In this document: positions 31,702 to 44,041 of the stretch, piece after piece
Layout of the letters: each line of letters starts with the position of its first letter
Numbering within the stretch: position 1 is the stretch's first letter
Origin: Glandiceps talaboti
Taxonomy: Eukaryota; Hemichordata; Enteropneusta; Spengelidae
Direction: 5' to 3'
NCBI RefSeq assembly: GCF_964340395.1
Contig: NC_135553.1
Location: 14,547,001 to 14,611,000, forward strand
Length of the DNA: 64,000 nucleotides
The notes under the pieces: model-generated
What the model was told of the DNA's origin: nothing
The model's database searches: none
Seen by the model: the letters and a program-made list of their open reading frames with translations, nothing else
Position numbers and translations under genes: made by a program

Positions 31702-34700
31702 GCTTGTTGGGGATACTGTACGGCAATTGAGCTAAGCTGTTAAAGTGACACAAGTGACTTTAGATATATAAACCGTATGAGACATTTTGACCCATTGACA
31801 CGATAGACCCAAATTAACTGTTTTAGGCTGTTGACGTCATTTCTCAAAACTCCTGAAATTGAAAAACAAAACAAAAAACAATGCGTTGTTGACTATAAAA
31901 ATCAAATTGGATTTGAGTGTTGCTTTGTTCAGCTTCTCATGGTATATGTAAGTTCAGTTTGACGATATCAACCAACTTTTCAATAGCAAATTAATGGTAA
32001 ATCAAAATGAATGACTTGAATTGAATCTTGTGAAAACCCTCCATCTTGAATGGTGCATTGTGGGAACTATATTGCAACTATTGTCATTGTTGATTAGAAT
32101 TACTGTGATCACAATGTCGCGTCTCCAGTGATGGACGATGGACGATAAAAATGGGTTTTGAAGGCACTGGAAGATCTTCTCATTATCAAATATATAAATT
32201 CTTGTATACAATCGCTTAAGTCATACACACACACACACACAGACAGACATACACACACCGCACCATGTCTATATAGCACTACTGAACTTTATCAGTTCAG
32301 TTGTGCTAAAAATGCTTAAAGTTATCTTAGGCAACCATAAATCAGTTTGTAATGGCTATTCGAGAAAGTGGTAAATCCTTACGTATCAAGTTCAGATGCA
32401 TTTTCAACACTTAGAAACGATTTCAGCATTAAGTTGGAAATTGTATCAATTTCTTGTAAAGTTTGTCACATTATTCTAGCAGTGCCAATATATTCCACCT
32501 TTGACCGTGAACGTCGTACGTGTCAGGAAAATTTCAGCAACAATGTCCCAATCTCAGAGAAATCGCATTTCTACTACAGTAACTAGTAAAACACAGCACA
32601 TCAGCCACTTTTGTGTTTTGTAAATCGAGCCTGAGCATATTTCCAGCGAACACAAGAAAGACGTCACAATATTGGTTTGACAATGCAGAGTACTTGGCAC
32701 TGTGACAACTAACATACTGACCAAATGCATCAATCTTCGCTTGGTAACTATAGGTTACATTCTCTGTGAAAGACACGTTAATCCGTACATTGTTTACTTT
32801 GTCACATAGTATTTTACACAGTACGTGCCATTAGGCATAAAACTTTTGTTGCGAGTACACAAACCCCAGCGGGGGCGGGCGGGGGGAGGGGGCTACTTCC
32901 CTTATATGAGTATACGTATATGTGAAGCACTTTTGGGGTGTATTTTCTAGCCCTTTTGGTCCAAAATGGGGTCCACTTTCCATTATCTTTTATTTTGCTT
33001 GGTCTAAAATGTGGTCCATTGTCCTTTACCAAATCGTAATTGCCATAATTGCCCCTAAATGTTGCCTCCTAAGGAAAATGTAGTTAGGTCTAAACTTTCA
33101 TCTTTTAGAAACCTGTAATGGTCTAAAATAGGGTATTGATTTTTTGGTCAAAGTGGGTCTAAAATGGGGCCTGGAGTTTCAAACACTGGCCACACACCCC
33201 TATCAGAGTTGGCCAGTGGTACCGCCCTCGGGACACAGACATCTATACGTTCTATATTCATACGCAAACATTCATGGACAAAGGGTTTTTAGGCATGTCT
33301 AGATTGGTTTCTTATTAGCTGCAATGTACACAAAAGTTTCTAAAGATCAGGTCACTAGGAAAAAATATTTTATATTCTGTTCCTCTTTCAACTTACTTAG
33401 GATATAATGAAAATACATGAACAGTGCTCGAGCAAGTGTACGACTTTATCACGAAGCAAGAAACACGCATGTATTGAACAATGACAGTTTTCATGTTACT
33501 TAGAAATGGTATACGATATATTCAATGTTACTTAGGAACGATATACGAACCAAGTGAGTAGATCAGTATGCATGCCTACGCAACTTGGCATCGATAGTGG
33601 ACTGTTGACAATTTATCACGAATATGTTTTAAAAGCAGTTTGGTCTCCTTTACAAAAGCAAACACAATATAGGTTTGGAAAGCAAACAAGGCAACGATAG
33701 CAACAAGAATAACAACATTAATAAAAGGTACACCAATAGTAACACAAGTATTTAATGAAAATAAGACACAAAATAACACCCAAATTACAAGAAAATATGA
33801 AGTATCATATTTCATATTTTGTTTTGTTTACACTGATTATTATCACCGTGACAACGGCTGGGTGCTCTGGTGTCAAAACGTACAGTGTTAAAAAAATCTG
33901 TTAACTTCAAAACATTAAAAGGGTTTTCTAACGCTAAGCTAGAGAGACATGTTATAGTTGACATGCAAACAAGATGCTAAGAGAAGAACAGTAAACTTAC
34001 TTTGATGTGTGGAATCGTGATTTTGAATATAAACTTTGATCTGTCGATTTTCTGACTGGAAACAGGAGACTGCAGTGGTTATTGGTTACCTGTTAGGGTC
34101 ACATCAAATGATATTCCTTATGGTATACACACAGTAATTATCAATATACGGACGACACCATGCACAATGTATACAACCATCTGCTATTTTTTTCAACAGC
34201 GCATAAAAACGAAAGAAAACTTAATAAAGACGCAAGTGGCGTTATAGTTAGTTGGGCTTGTAGATTGATATTTATGAAAGGTATTTTCATTTCATTTCAT
34301 TACACGTTACATAAATTCACTCGGTTGCCAAGAAACAACAAATTGAAGCCCTGTCTTACCTCCATTCTTCTTTCAGTGCACACTGATCAATGGTCTAAGC
34401 AACATATATATACCATAATATTTATTCGATGAATAATGCATATTCATAACATTTATGTGAAGGAAATAATCACTTAGGAGTCATGAATATTCAATGCTCA
34501 TCTAATCCATATGCATGTACGTCATAATACTCTGCACTAGACTAAGCAAATAACTTTTATAATGGATCTTTGTTCAACTAAGAGGGCGATATTCACCATG
34601 CTCGTAATCAGTAACGAGGTATATGAAATTCGACAGGTGATTCTTTATACCAGGTGATAAAAAAATCATCACATCGAGACACGCCTTTATTCGTGGGCAC

Positions 34701-35908
34701 TTCGATTTGAGATCAGTGACTAGCACAGTGGACAACGTCTTGTACTTTTTGAATGATAGATTTGGCACGACTTCTTTTGGCCGTGAACCACTGTACGGGC
34801 ATATAGTTTTGGCTACCCCTTAATTCTCACAAGTATGAGGAAATTAAAGTCACTAGCAAAGTTATAGTTCAGTAATTTTATGGAACTAAAACTTTCACGA
34901 GTCAAAGTAGAATGAAATAGTCTCAATGGATATCTTGTCATGCTCGCGAATTTCGTCTATATTGCTATGTGTACGTATCTAACTTTTTTGTGTTCCCTTT
35001 TGTATATCCATTTATTCTCCCCTTGTTCATGTGTGACATTTTCGTCAAAAGTAGTTAGCGTCTCCTTGTTGTTGTTATGTAGAGACCCCAGACACAATAT
35101 AGTTTACTAGTGAACAACCAACGAATACGTATATATAGACCGTATTCCCAACATCAATTGGCCTTTAAAAGACTTACTAAACTAAAAATACAAACGATAA
35201 GATAATACTTTAGGTTACAATACTACATAGAAGAGTATCGATTTTTTTTGCCATTTATATATCTACATTATGTATGTTTATCCTCAGAGCGCAAAAAGAA
35301 TATTCTTTTTGTGATCTCAGGTTTATCTTACAAATTAAATGACTATTATAGCCAAAATGATGTAGGCTTGGTGTTTCACTCGTGGGACATTACATTAATT
35401 TTTGACACAGAGCTAGACATATTTTAACTCTAGACTAACAATAACAGGGATACATGTACAGTTATATAATGGGTCTTTGTCAGTTCGATGTCCTAGAGCC
35501 GTTATCTTAGATCGGTTTATCAACAAGGCTTCTTCTGACTTGGGACCTTTCACGAGGAAGTACATCATGTGATGTGTTAAATTCTAAATCTCTACAATAA
35601 CGACGAATAAAGTGACCAATCCCCAACTCCCGTCCGGTTTTAGCAACCACTACGTCATTTTTCTGTTCTACATAATCTAGCATGGGTCTTGCATACATGT
35701 ACTTTAATTCGCGTAGTTACACACTTCATCAAATGTGAAAGTGACAATCAAATCCATCAATCACGGCATTGAAAACTAATATCGGGGTAATATTTGTTTC
35801 CGATCTGGTCTCTCATCTTTGGTTTACGGATCCTGTTTGAACAGATTGCGCGTGACAACATTATGGAATTGACGACTCAAGACGTTTTACAATCTTCTGC
35901 TTGCATAA
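31702..35908. other. Intergenic DNA between the two PIDD1-like genes
   Basis: This holds the promoter of copy A and the 3' flank of copy B. I find an AC microsatellite (32226-32250) and a block of repeated GGTCTAAAATGGGG-like words (32925-33180). There are also short unsupported frames, one of them (33576-33815, minus) with two hydrophobic segments. No convincing gene. Confidence 0.4.
32925..33185 (+). repeat. Degenerate GGTC(T/C)AAAATGGGGTCC repeats
   Basis: The words GGTCCAAAATGGGGTCC, GGTCTAAAATGTGGTCC, GGTCTAAAATAGGGT and GGTCTAAAATGGGGCC recur at irregular spacing of 40-100 bp. A GTTTCAAACACTGGCCACACACCCC tail (in two parts) follows. This looks like a dispersed, internally repetitive element of unknown class. 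Confidence 0.55.
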
Positions 35909-35964
35909 TTAAAGACTCTTTCCTCGAATTTTAGCGCTAGACTTCTCACTGCTACCACCTTCAT
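35909..35964 (-). CDS. Copy B terminal exon
   Basis: After a GTTTTACACTGCAG acceptor, 18 codons end in TAA at 35911-35909. The peptide (DEGGSSEKSSAKIRGKSL) resembles the copy A tail in composition but has diverged in sequence. Confidence 0.75.
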
Positions 35965-38900
35965 CTGCAGTGTAAAACAAAAACAGAATCCTGCATTACT
36001 TTGCGGTGAAAATTCAATGTGAAAAGTCAGTATAATGTTTGGGTCGGAGGCGGGAATTCGAGCATGTCTCCGTGCATACTAGTACTGTGCTGTACACATT
36101 CGATTGAAGCGACTTTGGGAAGTATTCACAAAATTTCTCACGAAGAACCATTCTATGTTTTGTGCATCAAGTAACAACCAATCAGAGTGAACCTTGTAGA
36201 TGCTTCAGTTACTCTGAAACGCTCGCACAATTTCTAATTTAACTCACGAGTTATTTTAATGAGTTTGTAACTCACCTTTCAAAGCTTCAGGAAATCTTTG
36301 TTTGACTTCGGCAACATGCCAAAGGTGCCCAGCACGTTCAAGTGCATCGATAATAACGGATATATATGAACGGCTAGTGTCACCAAGCGTTTCCTCCCAT
36401 TTCAACAACATTTGGTAGATTTGTTCATTTTTATCCCTTGGGTTTGCGTATTCCACCTGGTTGATAACTGAGTCTGCGTCATCTCCAAGTAGCTTCCTCG
36501 CAAACCATTTCCATTCGTCACACAGGATTTTCACTGCAAGGTACTGGAAGCACTTCCGTCTCTCTATTATAAAACAAACAAACAAACAAACAAACAAACA
36601 AACAAACAAAACAAATCGATGCAAATATTGAACCACCAATAAACCTAGAATCTCGGAAGTAGATATTTGGGATCGTGCGTGGTGGTCCGGACAATTTCGT
36701 TGATGTTAACAAGTTCTCATACACATTGATTGTGTTAATAATAGTATGTTAAGAAAATTCATAATGTTTTCACGAAAGAAGGAAAAATGGTTTGAACAGT
36801 GGGAACGAGACGAAGAGTAGTATAACACTCAGACAACTATGGTGGTCTCAGTATATCTGTACTGTAGATTTGTATCTGTATAAATACGCCGAATGGAGAG
36901 AGGGTACTTAATATAAGTCAAGCTGGATGGATGCTTTGAAGGCATCAATAGATCCAGCTTTAACTACGCCATCTTCAGGTTTGTTCCAGCCTACTATTGT
37001 TTTTGACGATGTCCGTGTTACAGAGCGGTATTTGGTAGCAAAGAGAATTGTTTGTCGTGTATTTTTCAATACTATTAGGCATTAGACAGGCAAGTCCTTT
37101 GACTTTCCTTGGCTATATTGACCTCTGGGTCACTGGTCTTTGTGATGTGAAGTAGGTGTCATGGAATCATGGAAAACACGTACCTCTTTGTGCATCAGGT
37201 ATTTTTGCTGTGTTTGGTGTTCTTGATCCCGTCTACGAAGCAAACATCAAGAAATGGGAAAAAATTAAGGTATTAATCTGATGAAACAGAACATCGTCTG
37301 GCTAGACAAAAATTATACGAACATTGCTAGATTTTATCATCTTGCGCCACAAATATTAATATAATATTTACCGTTGTCCCCTTAGGAATAACGAATTGTA
37401 ATTCGGCAAGAGGCTCTTCTTTTGACTCGGACAGACTGCTGTCGTCGGCTGCATCTCCAGATGGTTGTTTTATTGGCGCGGTATTTCCCTTGTAGAAGGA
37501 GATAAACCCCGTCATATTACACTTTTCACTTTCTCGGTGCTTTGGTTCCACATAGGCAGTCCAGGATTTTCTGTGATCCGGGAAGAATACAACTTTTCTT
37601 CGTTTGGTTTTCAAGACGAACTCGTCGTTAACTTCGTAAACGAGTGTATCGCCGCTCCGTATGGGGATATCCTCACTGTATGGCAAGTCAACGTTGTAAA
37701 AGGAACGATAGCCGTATCTTCTGTGAGCTTTAATACGATTGAAGAGTTGTTGTCTTTGGCGTCCCTTCAGTTGTACCAAGTCGAGCAATAGCTTTCCTTT
37801 GTCATCATTGTGTTGGAGAAGAAGTATCGAGATCTTATGAAGGCCTGACTTTCTGTTATTAGTAATTGCTCTGCAGTATCCCGCAACCTTTGACCCTTGA
37901 CCTCTTTTCACTCTACCCACCGTGTAGCTGAAAACATAAGAAAATAAATCAAATTTTGATAATTATTATATCATGCATCTGGTTCTGCGAATCTCGAAAG
38001 ATGAGTCAAAACGTTCAAATCGCCACCATCATTGTTCGCAATTTTTCATAACTTATGCTTGGGGAGGTAATTATATTATCCCAGATATTGTTCTTCGTTC
38101 AGCCAGAAAATACACGTGGCCTAAGGGGCCTTGTTACAATGAGTCGATAGCCTTTCTGATAAATCATCACCTACCCTGAAAAGTTGTGTCTGAGTAGTTT
38201 GACCACATCATTCTCTACGGTAAATGAGGCGCCATCTGTGATATCCTCCCACTCTCCGTCGTTGTGTTCGTCCCTAACGATACACAGTTCTGTGTCGTCA
38301 AAAAGATCACCAGGAAATTTCAACTTGTCATCAATTGGAAGTGGTATATTAATGATGATAGGTTTTAGTAATTGAAGACTTTTCTCCCCTCGGTTGACGT
38401 ATACCATCGGAGAGAAGGAGGCATTGATGGGCTCTCCACATTTTTCTAAGACATTCTCCAAGACATCAGAGTCGAGAAGATGGACCTTGGTGAGTAGATA
38501 ATGTAAATTGGCGTACAAAGTACTTTTAGAATACTTTAAAATTTTAAAGGTGTTTGTGATCAAGAATATCTAATAATGATATGACATTGGTATTTAAATA
38601 ACTTTCATTTCTATAAATGATGTATGTATATGTGTGTATATGTGTGTATAATGTATGTATTGCTGATTGTGATTTTGACGTAATCACAACGAAGTACAGG
38701 TATATATTGTACAATTAATTACATACCTCTAAGTTTAAGGGTGCAGTTCCTCTAATTGCGTCCTCGGGGATGGCTATTGCTACCCCGTCGTCCGTTTCAG
38801 AAGACAACATCCCACCAGTTTTGTCAACGACAAACCTTTCTCGTCGAGGTCTTGATATCCCGATAAACATAGACAACTTGCTGACTTCTACGTTGATGTC

Positions 38901-40254
38901 GTCTCCTACCTTGAATATATTGAAAGTTGAAAACATGCGCATTAGAATTCTACAAAAATTCTACATAAAACCTCAGACCTCTATAGAGTGATCTGAAATA
39001 ATGTTATGACGTAATCAGAATCTAAAAGTTAAAGTGAATTCTCCTTTTGATTGGTCCTTTCCCTAGTAGATCTGCTCCATCAGCATTTGGCCTTTTCATT
39101 CTGTGCAATGACTTACGTTTGTTTATCCACAACATAAATGCTGGTTATTCACTTCTTATTACATGCAAAACGGGTTGAAAGCTTATTGTTGATCAACCAC
39201 ATGTTGCACGATTCTAGTTCCTTGTTTAATACTCTGGCAATATGGTTTACATTCTTATATGTTACTATTAAGGCACTGTCGTTGGCATAGATTAGGCGTT
39301 TCCACTCGATTGAAATGGTTAACATACATCACAGATGGATGCAGATTCTCATTACTCACATATGTGACTGGTAACTCTTTCCAATTATGTCCATCATCGC
39401 TCATCAAAACAACCACTAATCTATCTGTTTGTGAGTCGACATAAGGGCATTGCCTAACAAGGTGTGCTGGCTTTGACAAGACTACACTGGGTACAAACTC
39501 TAACAGATCTGACTGGTAAAATTCATAATCTTTCAAAGGAGGTCTTCTGGTGTCGTTCGGATCACAAGTGGTCAACAGCTTGACGAGTTGTCTGACTGAA
39601 CCAGGAAATACTTTTAGGCTGTAACCAGACGGCAGAATGTAGGACTTGCTAACCTGTAGAACGAAATGGTTTTACATATGAGAAATTATATACACACTGT
39701 ACATTCTGCAACAGTGCTTTGCTAATACAATTTCTCCTTCTCGGTATAATTTATAGAAAAAGAATCTTAGTCGTGGAATGTTGAGATACTTTGAAATTCA
39801 GCGAGGTTTTAGGACGTGACTGAGAGGACATACATTATTTTAGTTTATTCGCTGCCGACAGTAGTTTATAAAATGCCATTATTAGTACAAATAGAATGTA
39901 TAGTACCAACTTGTAGGCTGTTGGTACTAATCCTTTACCTTGTCCGCTGGAAAAAGGTAAATATATCTTGTATCTTCCAGTTCGTCCTCAACATATCGGT
40001 CATCATCAACATCGTCTGAAAAACGAAATGTCAGATAAAAGGTCTGATTATCCGATAGAGGTTACAATTGTAATGTTTTCGTTGTTAATCGTATGATTTA
40101 TAATATAAATAGTATTTTTAAATTGTTATCAATTTGTTAGCAAGTTATATATTTCATAAATGATTGTGGATCGCTCTATAATCTATACTGAGACCTGCTT
40201 CAAAATCTGTAATAACTATACTGATGTTCCAAGGAGTATTTATGGCTGTTTATG

Positions 40255-40341
<87 letters not shown>

Positions 40342-41832
40342 GCTCTAAGTTTGATTCATTAACTTACCAAGTTGATCAAGTAAGTATGACCTGATGGCTG
40401 GAATACCAGATTGACAGACTTTCAACAGGGGTTCTTGGAATGGGTTATTCGAGATATCAAACTCTTCTAACTTCGGAAGAGTTACACTGAAGAGTCCCGG
40501 AATGTCAGACATAACATTGTTCGACAGATTCAACTTTCGAATCTTCCCCATCGGTAGAATATTGTGGAATGATGACGTCAGCAGTTTATTGTTTTGGATG
40601 TTTAACTCTTCGAGTTGGGTCAGATGTTTGATATCTTTGGGTATTTCTTTTAATTTGTTATAGCCCAGTGTTAACACATTTAGTTGTCTAACCTGTGTTA
40701 AATCAGCAGGAAACTGGCGAAACTTGTTGTGATCGAGACTGATCTCGACAAGGTTGACTAAATTCGCGAAATCTCCTACTAAACTGTCAAGCTTGTTATG
40801 CGACAAGTTTAGTTTCCTTAAATTAGATAAGTTCACTATTTCAGGGGGAAACGTGCTTATTTTGTTGTTGGTTGCAGACAAAATAACCAGCGTTTGTAAA
40901 TTTGTCAGGGCTTCCGGTAAACTTTTGATTTTGTTGTTGTCGATGTACAATTCTGTCAAAGACGAGAATCTATCAATCATGTCGACAGGAAGTTGTTTCA
41001 AATTGTTTTCTTTCAGACTCAGGAATTTCAAATATTTCAACTGCGTAAAGTCACCTGGAAGTTCTTTCACGCGATTAGAGGCCAGATTGACATATTTCAA
41101 ACTCCATATTTTGCAAAACTCGTCCGGAAGAGTTTTAATTTGATTTTCAGAAAAATCGATCGATTCCAAGAATTTCAAATTTACCAACTCGGGTGGAACC
41201 TTTTTTATTTCATTTCGCTGGAGATCGATCTGCCTGAGATTCTTCATCTCTAGAAGCACTTCGGGTACGTCTGTTAGTTTGTTGTCACTCACATCGAGAA
41301 CCTCTAAGGCATCTAAGTTTGTTAGTTCTTGTGTCACGTCTAGTATGTCATTATTACCCAGACGAAGTTCTCGAAGTGCCCACAATTTAGTAACGCATTC
41401 AGGTACATCAGTGAAGCGATTCCCGCTAATATCGAGTGTCCGCATATTCACAAGTCTACCAATGCTTTCCGGAATGCTAGAAAGTTGGTTATCGTCAAGA
41501 AGCAACGTCATAAGCCCGCCAAGCGCCCCTATGCTATCCCCCACAGTCGAAATAAAATTACTTCCAAAATCTAAATAAGTCAAACAATTGAGGTCATACA
41601 CGATTCGAGGAATGGAATCAAACAGATTGTTTCGAAGAATCAGTTTTTCAAGGAAATGCAGAGCTGATACTTCCATCGGAAGAGTGTTCAATGAATTTTG
41701 ACGTAGGTCTAAAAGCTCAAGTTCATCATTTTGGCAAACGCTCAATGGTACAGCAACCAGACCCTTTCTACTTAAATCAATCTCAGTAGAATGCACCCCC
41801 TCCCCTAATGGTTTCGTAAGAGCAGTGGCCAT
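35909..41832 (-). CDS. PIDD1-like LRR-ZU5-UPA-death domain protein, copy B
   Basis: Nine minus-strand exons: 41832-40368, 40015-39939, 39653-39360, 38909-38727, 38485-38175, 37927-37372, 37232-37184, 36563-36276 and 35964-35909. They total 1,093 codons with TAA. Phases match copy A exon for exon (1,0,0,0,2,0,1,1), and lengths differ only by whole codons. The domain order is the same. The potential cleavage sites read KLS (623-625) and HNFS (773-776). With copy A it forms a head-to-tail tandem duplication of roughly 10-12 kb. The introns differ mainly in microsatellite content. A cytoplasmic death-domain adaptor role is inferred from architecture. Confidence 0.9.
36276..36563 (-). CDS. Copy B death-domain exon
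   Basis: Codes RRKCFQYLAVKILCDEWKWF, LLGDDADSVINQVEYANPRD and KNEQIYQMLLKWEE, then an ALERAGHLWHVAEVKQRF helix. It is one codon longer than copy A. The acceptor AG follows a (TTTG)n tract on the minus strand (36570-36612), an unusual near-pure repeat in the polypyrimidine position. Confidence 0.9.
36570..36613 (+). repeat. (AAAC)n next to the copy B death-domain acceptor
   Basis: About ten CAAA units; on the minus strand it reads TTTG and directly precedes the AG of the death-domain exon. Confidence 0.9.
37372..37927 (-). CDS. Copy B UPA-domain exon
   Basis: 185 codons and one base from a TGTTTTCAG acceptor to ACAACG|GTAAAT. The UPA blocks SGLHKISILLLQHNDDKGKLL, KAHRRYGYRSFYNVDLPYSE and FISFYKGNTAP match copy A. 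The linker after it is acidic (SLSESKEEPL). Confidence 0.85.
37979..38130 (+). repeat. Dispersed repeat related to the 5700-6131 foldback
   Basis: GGTTCTGCGAATCTCGAA, GAGTCAAAACGTTCAAATCGCCA, TTCTTCGTTCAGCCA and ACGTGGCCTAAGGG occur in the same order as in one arm of the foldback element in the ankyrin gene. It lies in copy B's intron between the second ZU5 exon and the UPA exon and is missing from copy A, so it inserted after the duplication. Confidence 0.55.
38175..38485 (-). CDS. Copy B second ZU5 exon
   Basis: Starts VHLLDSDVLENVLEKCGEPI, contains IIINIPLPIDDKLKFPGD and ends KLLRHNFSG at a TCAGG|GTAGGT donor. It is one codon shorter than copy A. The His sits one residue before the Asn-Phe-Ser triplet, not in the HFS position. 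Confidence 0.85.
38727..38909 (-). CDS. Copy B ZU5-1/ZU5-2 junction exon
   Basis: 61 codons, VGDDINVEVSKLSMFIGISR then PRRERFVVDKTGGMLSSETD. KLS again replaces HFS, so the substitution predates the duplication or was spread by conversion. Confidence 0.85.
39360..39653 (-). CDS. Copy B first ZU5 exon
   Basis: 98 codons, phase 0-0, opening VSKSYILPSGYSLKVFPGSV. The block TCDPNDTRRPPLKDYEFYQ is the same as in copy A, with a one-codon deletion (SVVLSK against SGVVLSK) and a two-codon insertion (DSQTDR). Confidence 0.85.
39939..40015 (-). CDS. Copy B acidic linker exon
   Basis: Same length (77 bases) and phases as copy A. It reads DVDDDRYVEDELEDTRYIYL and then FPADK, so the acidic character is kept while several residues differ. 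Confidence 0.8.
40257..40343 (+). repeat. (ATCT)n(GTCT)n in copy B intron 1
   Basis: The array starts about 25 bp inside intron 1, the same position as the TCTG/TCCG array of copy A, and probably derives from one ancestral microsatellite. Confidence 0.95.
40368..41832 (-). CDS. Copy B exon 1: 20 leucine-rich repeats
   Basis: 488 codons and one base from ATG (MATALTKPLGEGVHSTEIDL) to CTTG|GTAAGT. One Met is inserted relative to copy A (VDMIDRF against VDIDRF). The region 40368-41322 is close to identical to copy A at the DNA level, including third positions. 41323-41832 is not. Confidence 0.93.
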
Positions 41833-44041
41833 ACTTTATATTCAAAGTTAGGATTCGATTAAATAGACGAAGCAGGACACTGAAGAATGGCCTTTAATGA
41901 TCTATATCGGACAAGCTAAATGGTAAACACAAACGTTTGGAAATACCATAAACTTGAATTCACTGTTTCAGGCACGTTGCTGACGTCATTTCTAAAATGG
42001 CCAATTTCTGAAATTTAAAAAGAAATTAATTAATTTAGTTAGTGTTTCCAAGTTCTGGGCATCACGTAACGTTTAGCTGCGTCCAAAGTAAGTGGCAACA
42101 GGCTGATGGCTGTTGCTGAATTAACAGGTCCCTGTTGTGTTTTCAGCAGGTGCAGCCAACGAGTCAATTTTCTGACTTCTTTTGTAAAAAATCGAAGAAA
42201 ATATCAAACTGTGTTGTCACATTTTTTGGTTTTATTGGTGATCAGAGGGAAAAGCTGTTCGCATATGCCCTCCCACTGCAAAAATACCTTCCGCTGGATC
42301 CAAATGCCCGCTGCCCACTACCAAAACAATATCTGTATCCGTCTCCCCTTAGACTAGCTGCCAGACTCGTGACTATCGTCCATAAGTTTAGTTTAGTCTA
42401 AAGTCCCTCGCTTCTTTAGCGTAAATGAATTTGTTTTAAAGTCCCTCGCTTCTCGCAGCTTCTCCGCTCGGCTTACAAAGTTTAGGGACGATCACGAGTT
42501 TGGCCGCGAGACTAGTCTCCCCTTTCCTTCTCCCCATATCAGAGTACTTCCCATTACTCTCTCCATCATTCAGCATTAATTGCCAATACCTTTTCTTTCT
42601 CTCCTTGCCCACAGTCTACTGAAATATAAAGTTTGCCCACTGAGTGGAGTAAGTTGGGACGCGATTCTGACAATATCTCTATCCGGTATTCAGGGACATT
42701 GTCAGAATCGAGTCCTATACTTCGTCTGCAAGCATGTCTATATCAATGCTTGATAGCAGGATTAATGTGTAACAATTGTATTGAATGTAAAAATAACTGA
42801 CGCCAGACAGGTTAATAATTGAAGTGCCAATAACAATGCTCTTTTATTTCACAAACTGGGTTTGTAATCATCTATATGTACTGTGGAGTAGTTTAATCAA
42901 AGCACAAAAAAACGAGGAAATGCAAAGACCTGTATATAAAATAAAGCGAAGCTGTAACAATACACTGCTATGTTTTTACCAGGTGTCAGATAAGTCACAG
43001 CCATATAATATCATTTAATATTAATGTAACTATAAATATAAATGGTGACAGAGAATGTGACAAATATTGAGAATATGCCTGGGATAAGAACCTTAATTTC
43101 TGTAACATGAAACATGAAAAGTGATAAGCATTGATATTCTTTTATACAAAAAAAAAATAGGCTGTAAGGTACGCTTTGACAGGCTGCCCTCACACATCAG
43201 CGCGACATGACCCAACTTACAGTCTAAGAAAAAAAAAACTTCTGCTGGAAACATTACACATAGACTTGATGATTTAATCAGTCGGATCGCTAGCCTGCGG
43301 AAATGGCCGGCAAGATCAAACGAATTAATTTGAAATTAACCGCCACAGTGAACGCTCACTCACGCTAAACTCAAAGATTTCAAAAGAGCATTTTCGATAT
43401 TTCTAAGAGAGATACCAGCTCGAAACTTTCACAATATATTTACAATAGTACCGTCTTCATGTGTCGAATTTTTTACGAAGTTTTACCGTAACAGTCTTTA
43501 GAAAATGTGATTCTGCTATCACGAGTTCGGATGAAGGACCTATGGTTCACGCACAAAAAATACGATAAAAAAGTTCAAATTCCATTTTTACATGTCTTCA
43601 AAACAGAACTGTAAAGTCTCCTGTAGTAGGGGCTCGAAACAACGGAGAAAATCGACGGCGAAATCGACCCTCCGTCACAAGCCTAGCACAAGAAGCGGAC
43701 GCGTTAACTAGGTCAACCTTGTTATTTTATGACGTCATACGCTGACTCGTTCCAACTGTGGAAATTACAAGTTTATATCTGTTGTCGAGGTTAAAGGGTT
43801 AGTGAAAGAAATCGTACCAAAGAAATACTCTTTGATGAACACTTTTACAAAAATAGTCTACTTAATATATATTTGTGTAATCAAATGCGTTACGGTTGTA
43901 ATTATAAGCTTTATTTAAAATACTACATGAACGAGGTTGCCATGGCCATGCGTTATTATTGCGGGAACCAGTCAGTCCGAGCGATCTTGAAAGGCAGACG
44001 GACGGGTCAACCGAAAATTACACAGCTCTTCCCGTGAAACT
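41833..44041. other. Upstream of copy B; mostly non-coding
   Basis: Contains the copy B promoter region, a diverged inverted repeat near 42345-42530 (CCAGACTCGTGACTATCGTCC mirrored imperfectly by GGACGATCACGAGTTTGGCC) and a perfect 13-bp hairpin at 42662-42710. A frame through 42135-42401 is open but matches nothing I know. Confidence 0.35.
42662..42710. repeat. 13-bp-stem hairpin
   Basis: CGATTCTGACAAT (42662-42674) and ATTGTCAGAATCG (42698-42710) are perfect inverted copies with a 23-base loop. Confidence 0.7.

Noticed and set aside
32020-32110. Stretch resembling the start of the 250-bp MITE (CCATCTTGAATGGTGCATTG)
   Set aside because: Only about 30 bp match and no terminal repeats are found.
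33576-33815. 79-aa minus-strand frame with two hydrophobic segments
   Set aside because: Possible small membrane protein, but the region is very AT-rich, nothing is recognised and there is no splice or poly(A) context.
35507-35698. 63-aa minus-strand frame downstream of copy B
   Set aside because: Normal amino-acid mix but no homology recognised; it lies in the probable 3' UTR of copy B.
42106-42401. Overlapping open frames, one after a TTTTCAG acceptor
   Set aside because: Two frames are open together, neither resembles a known domain, and the region has inverted-repeat features.
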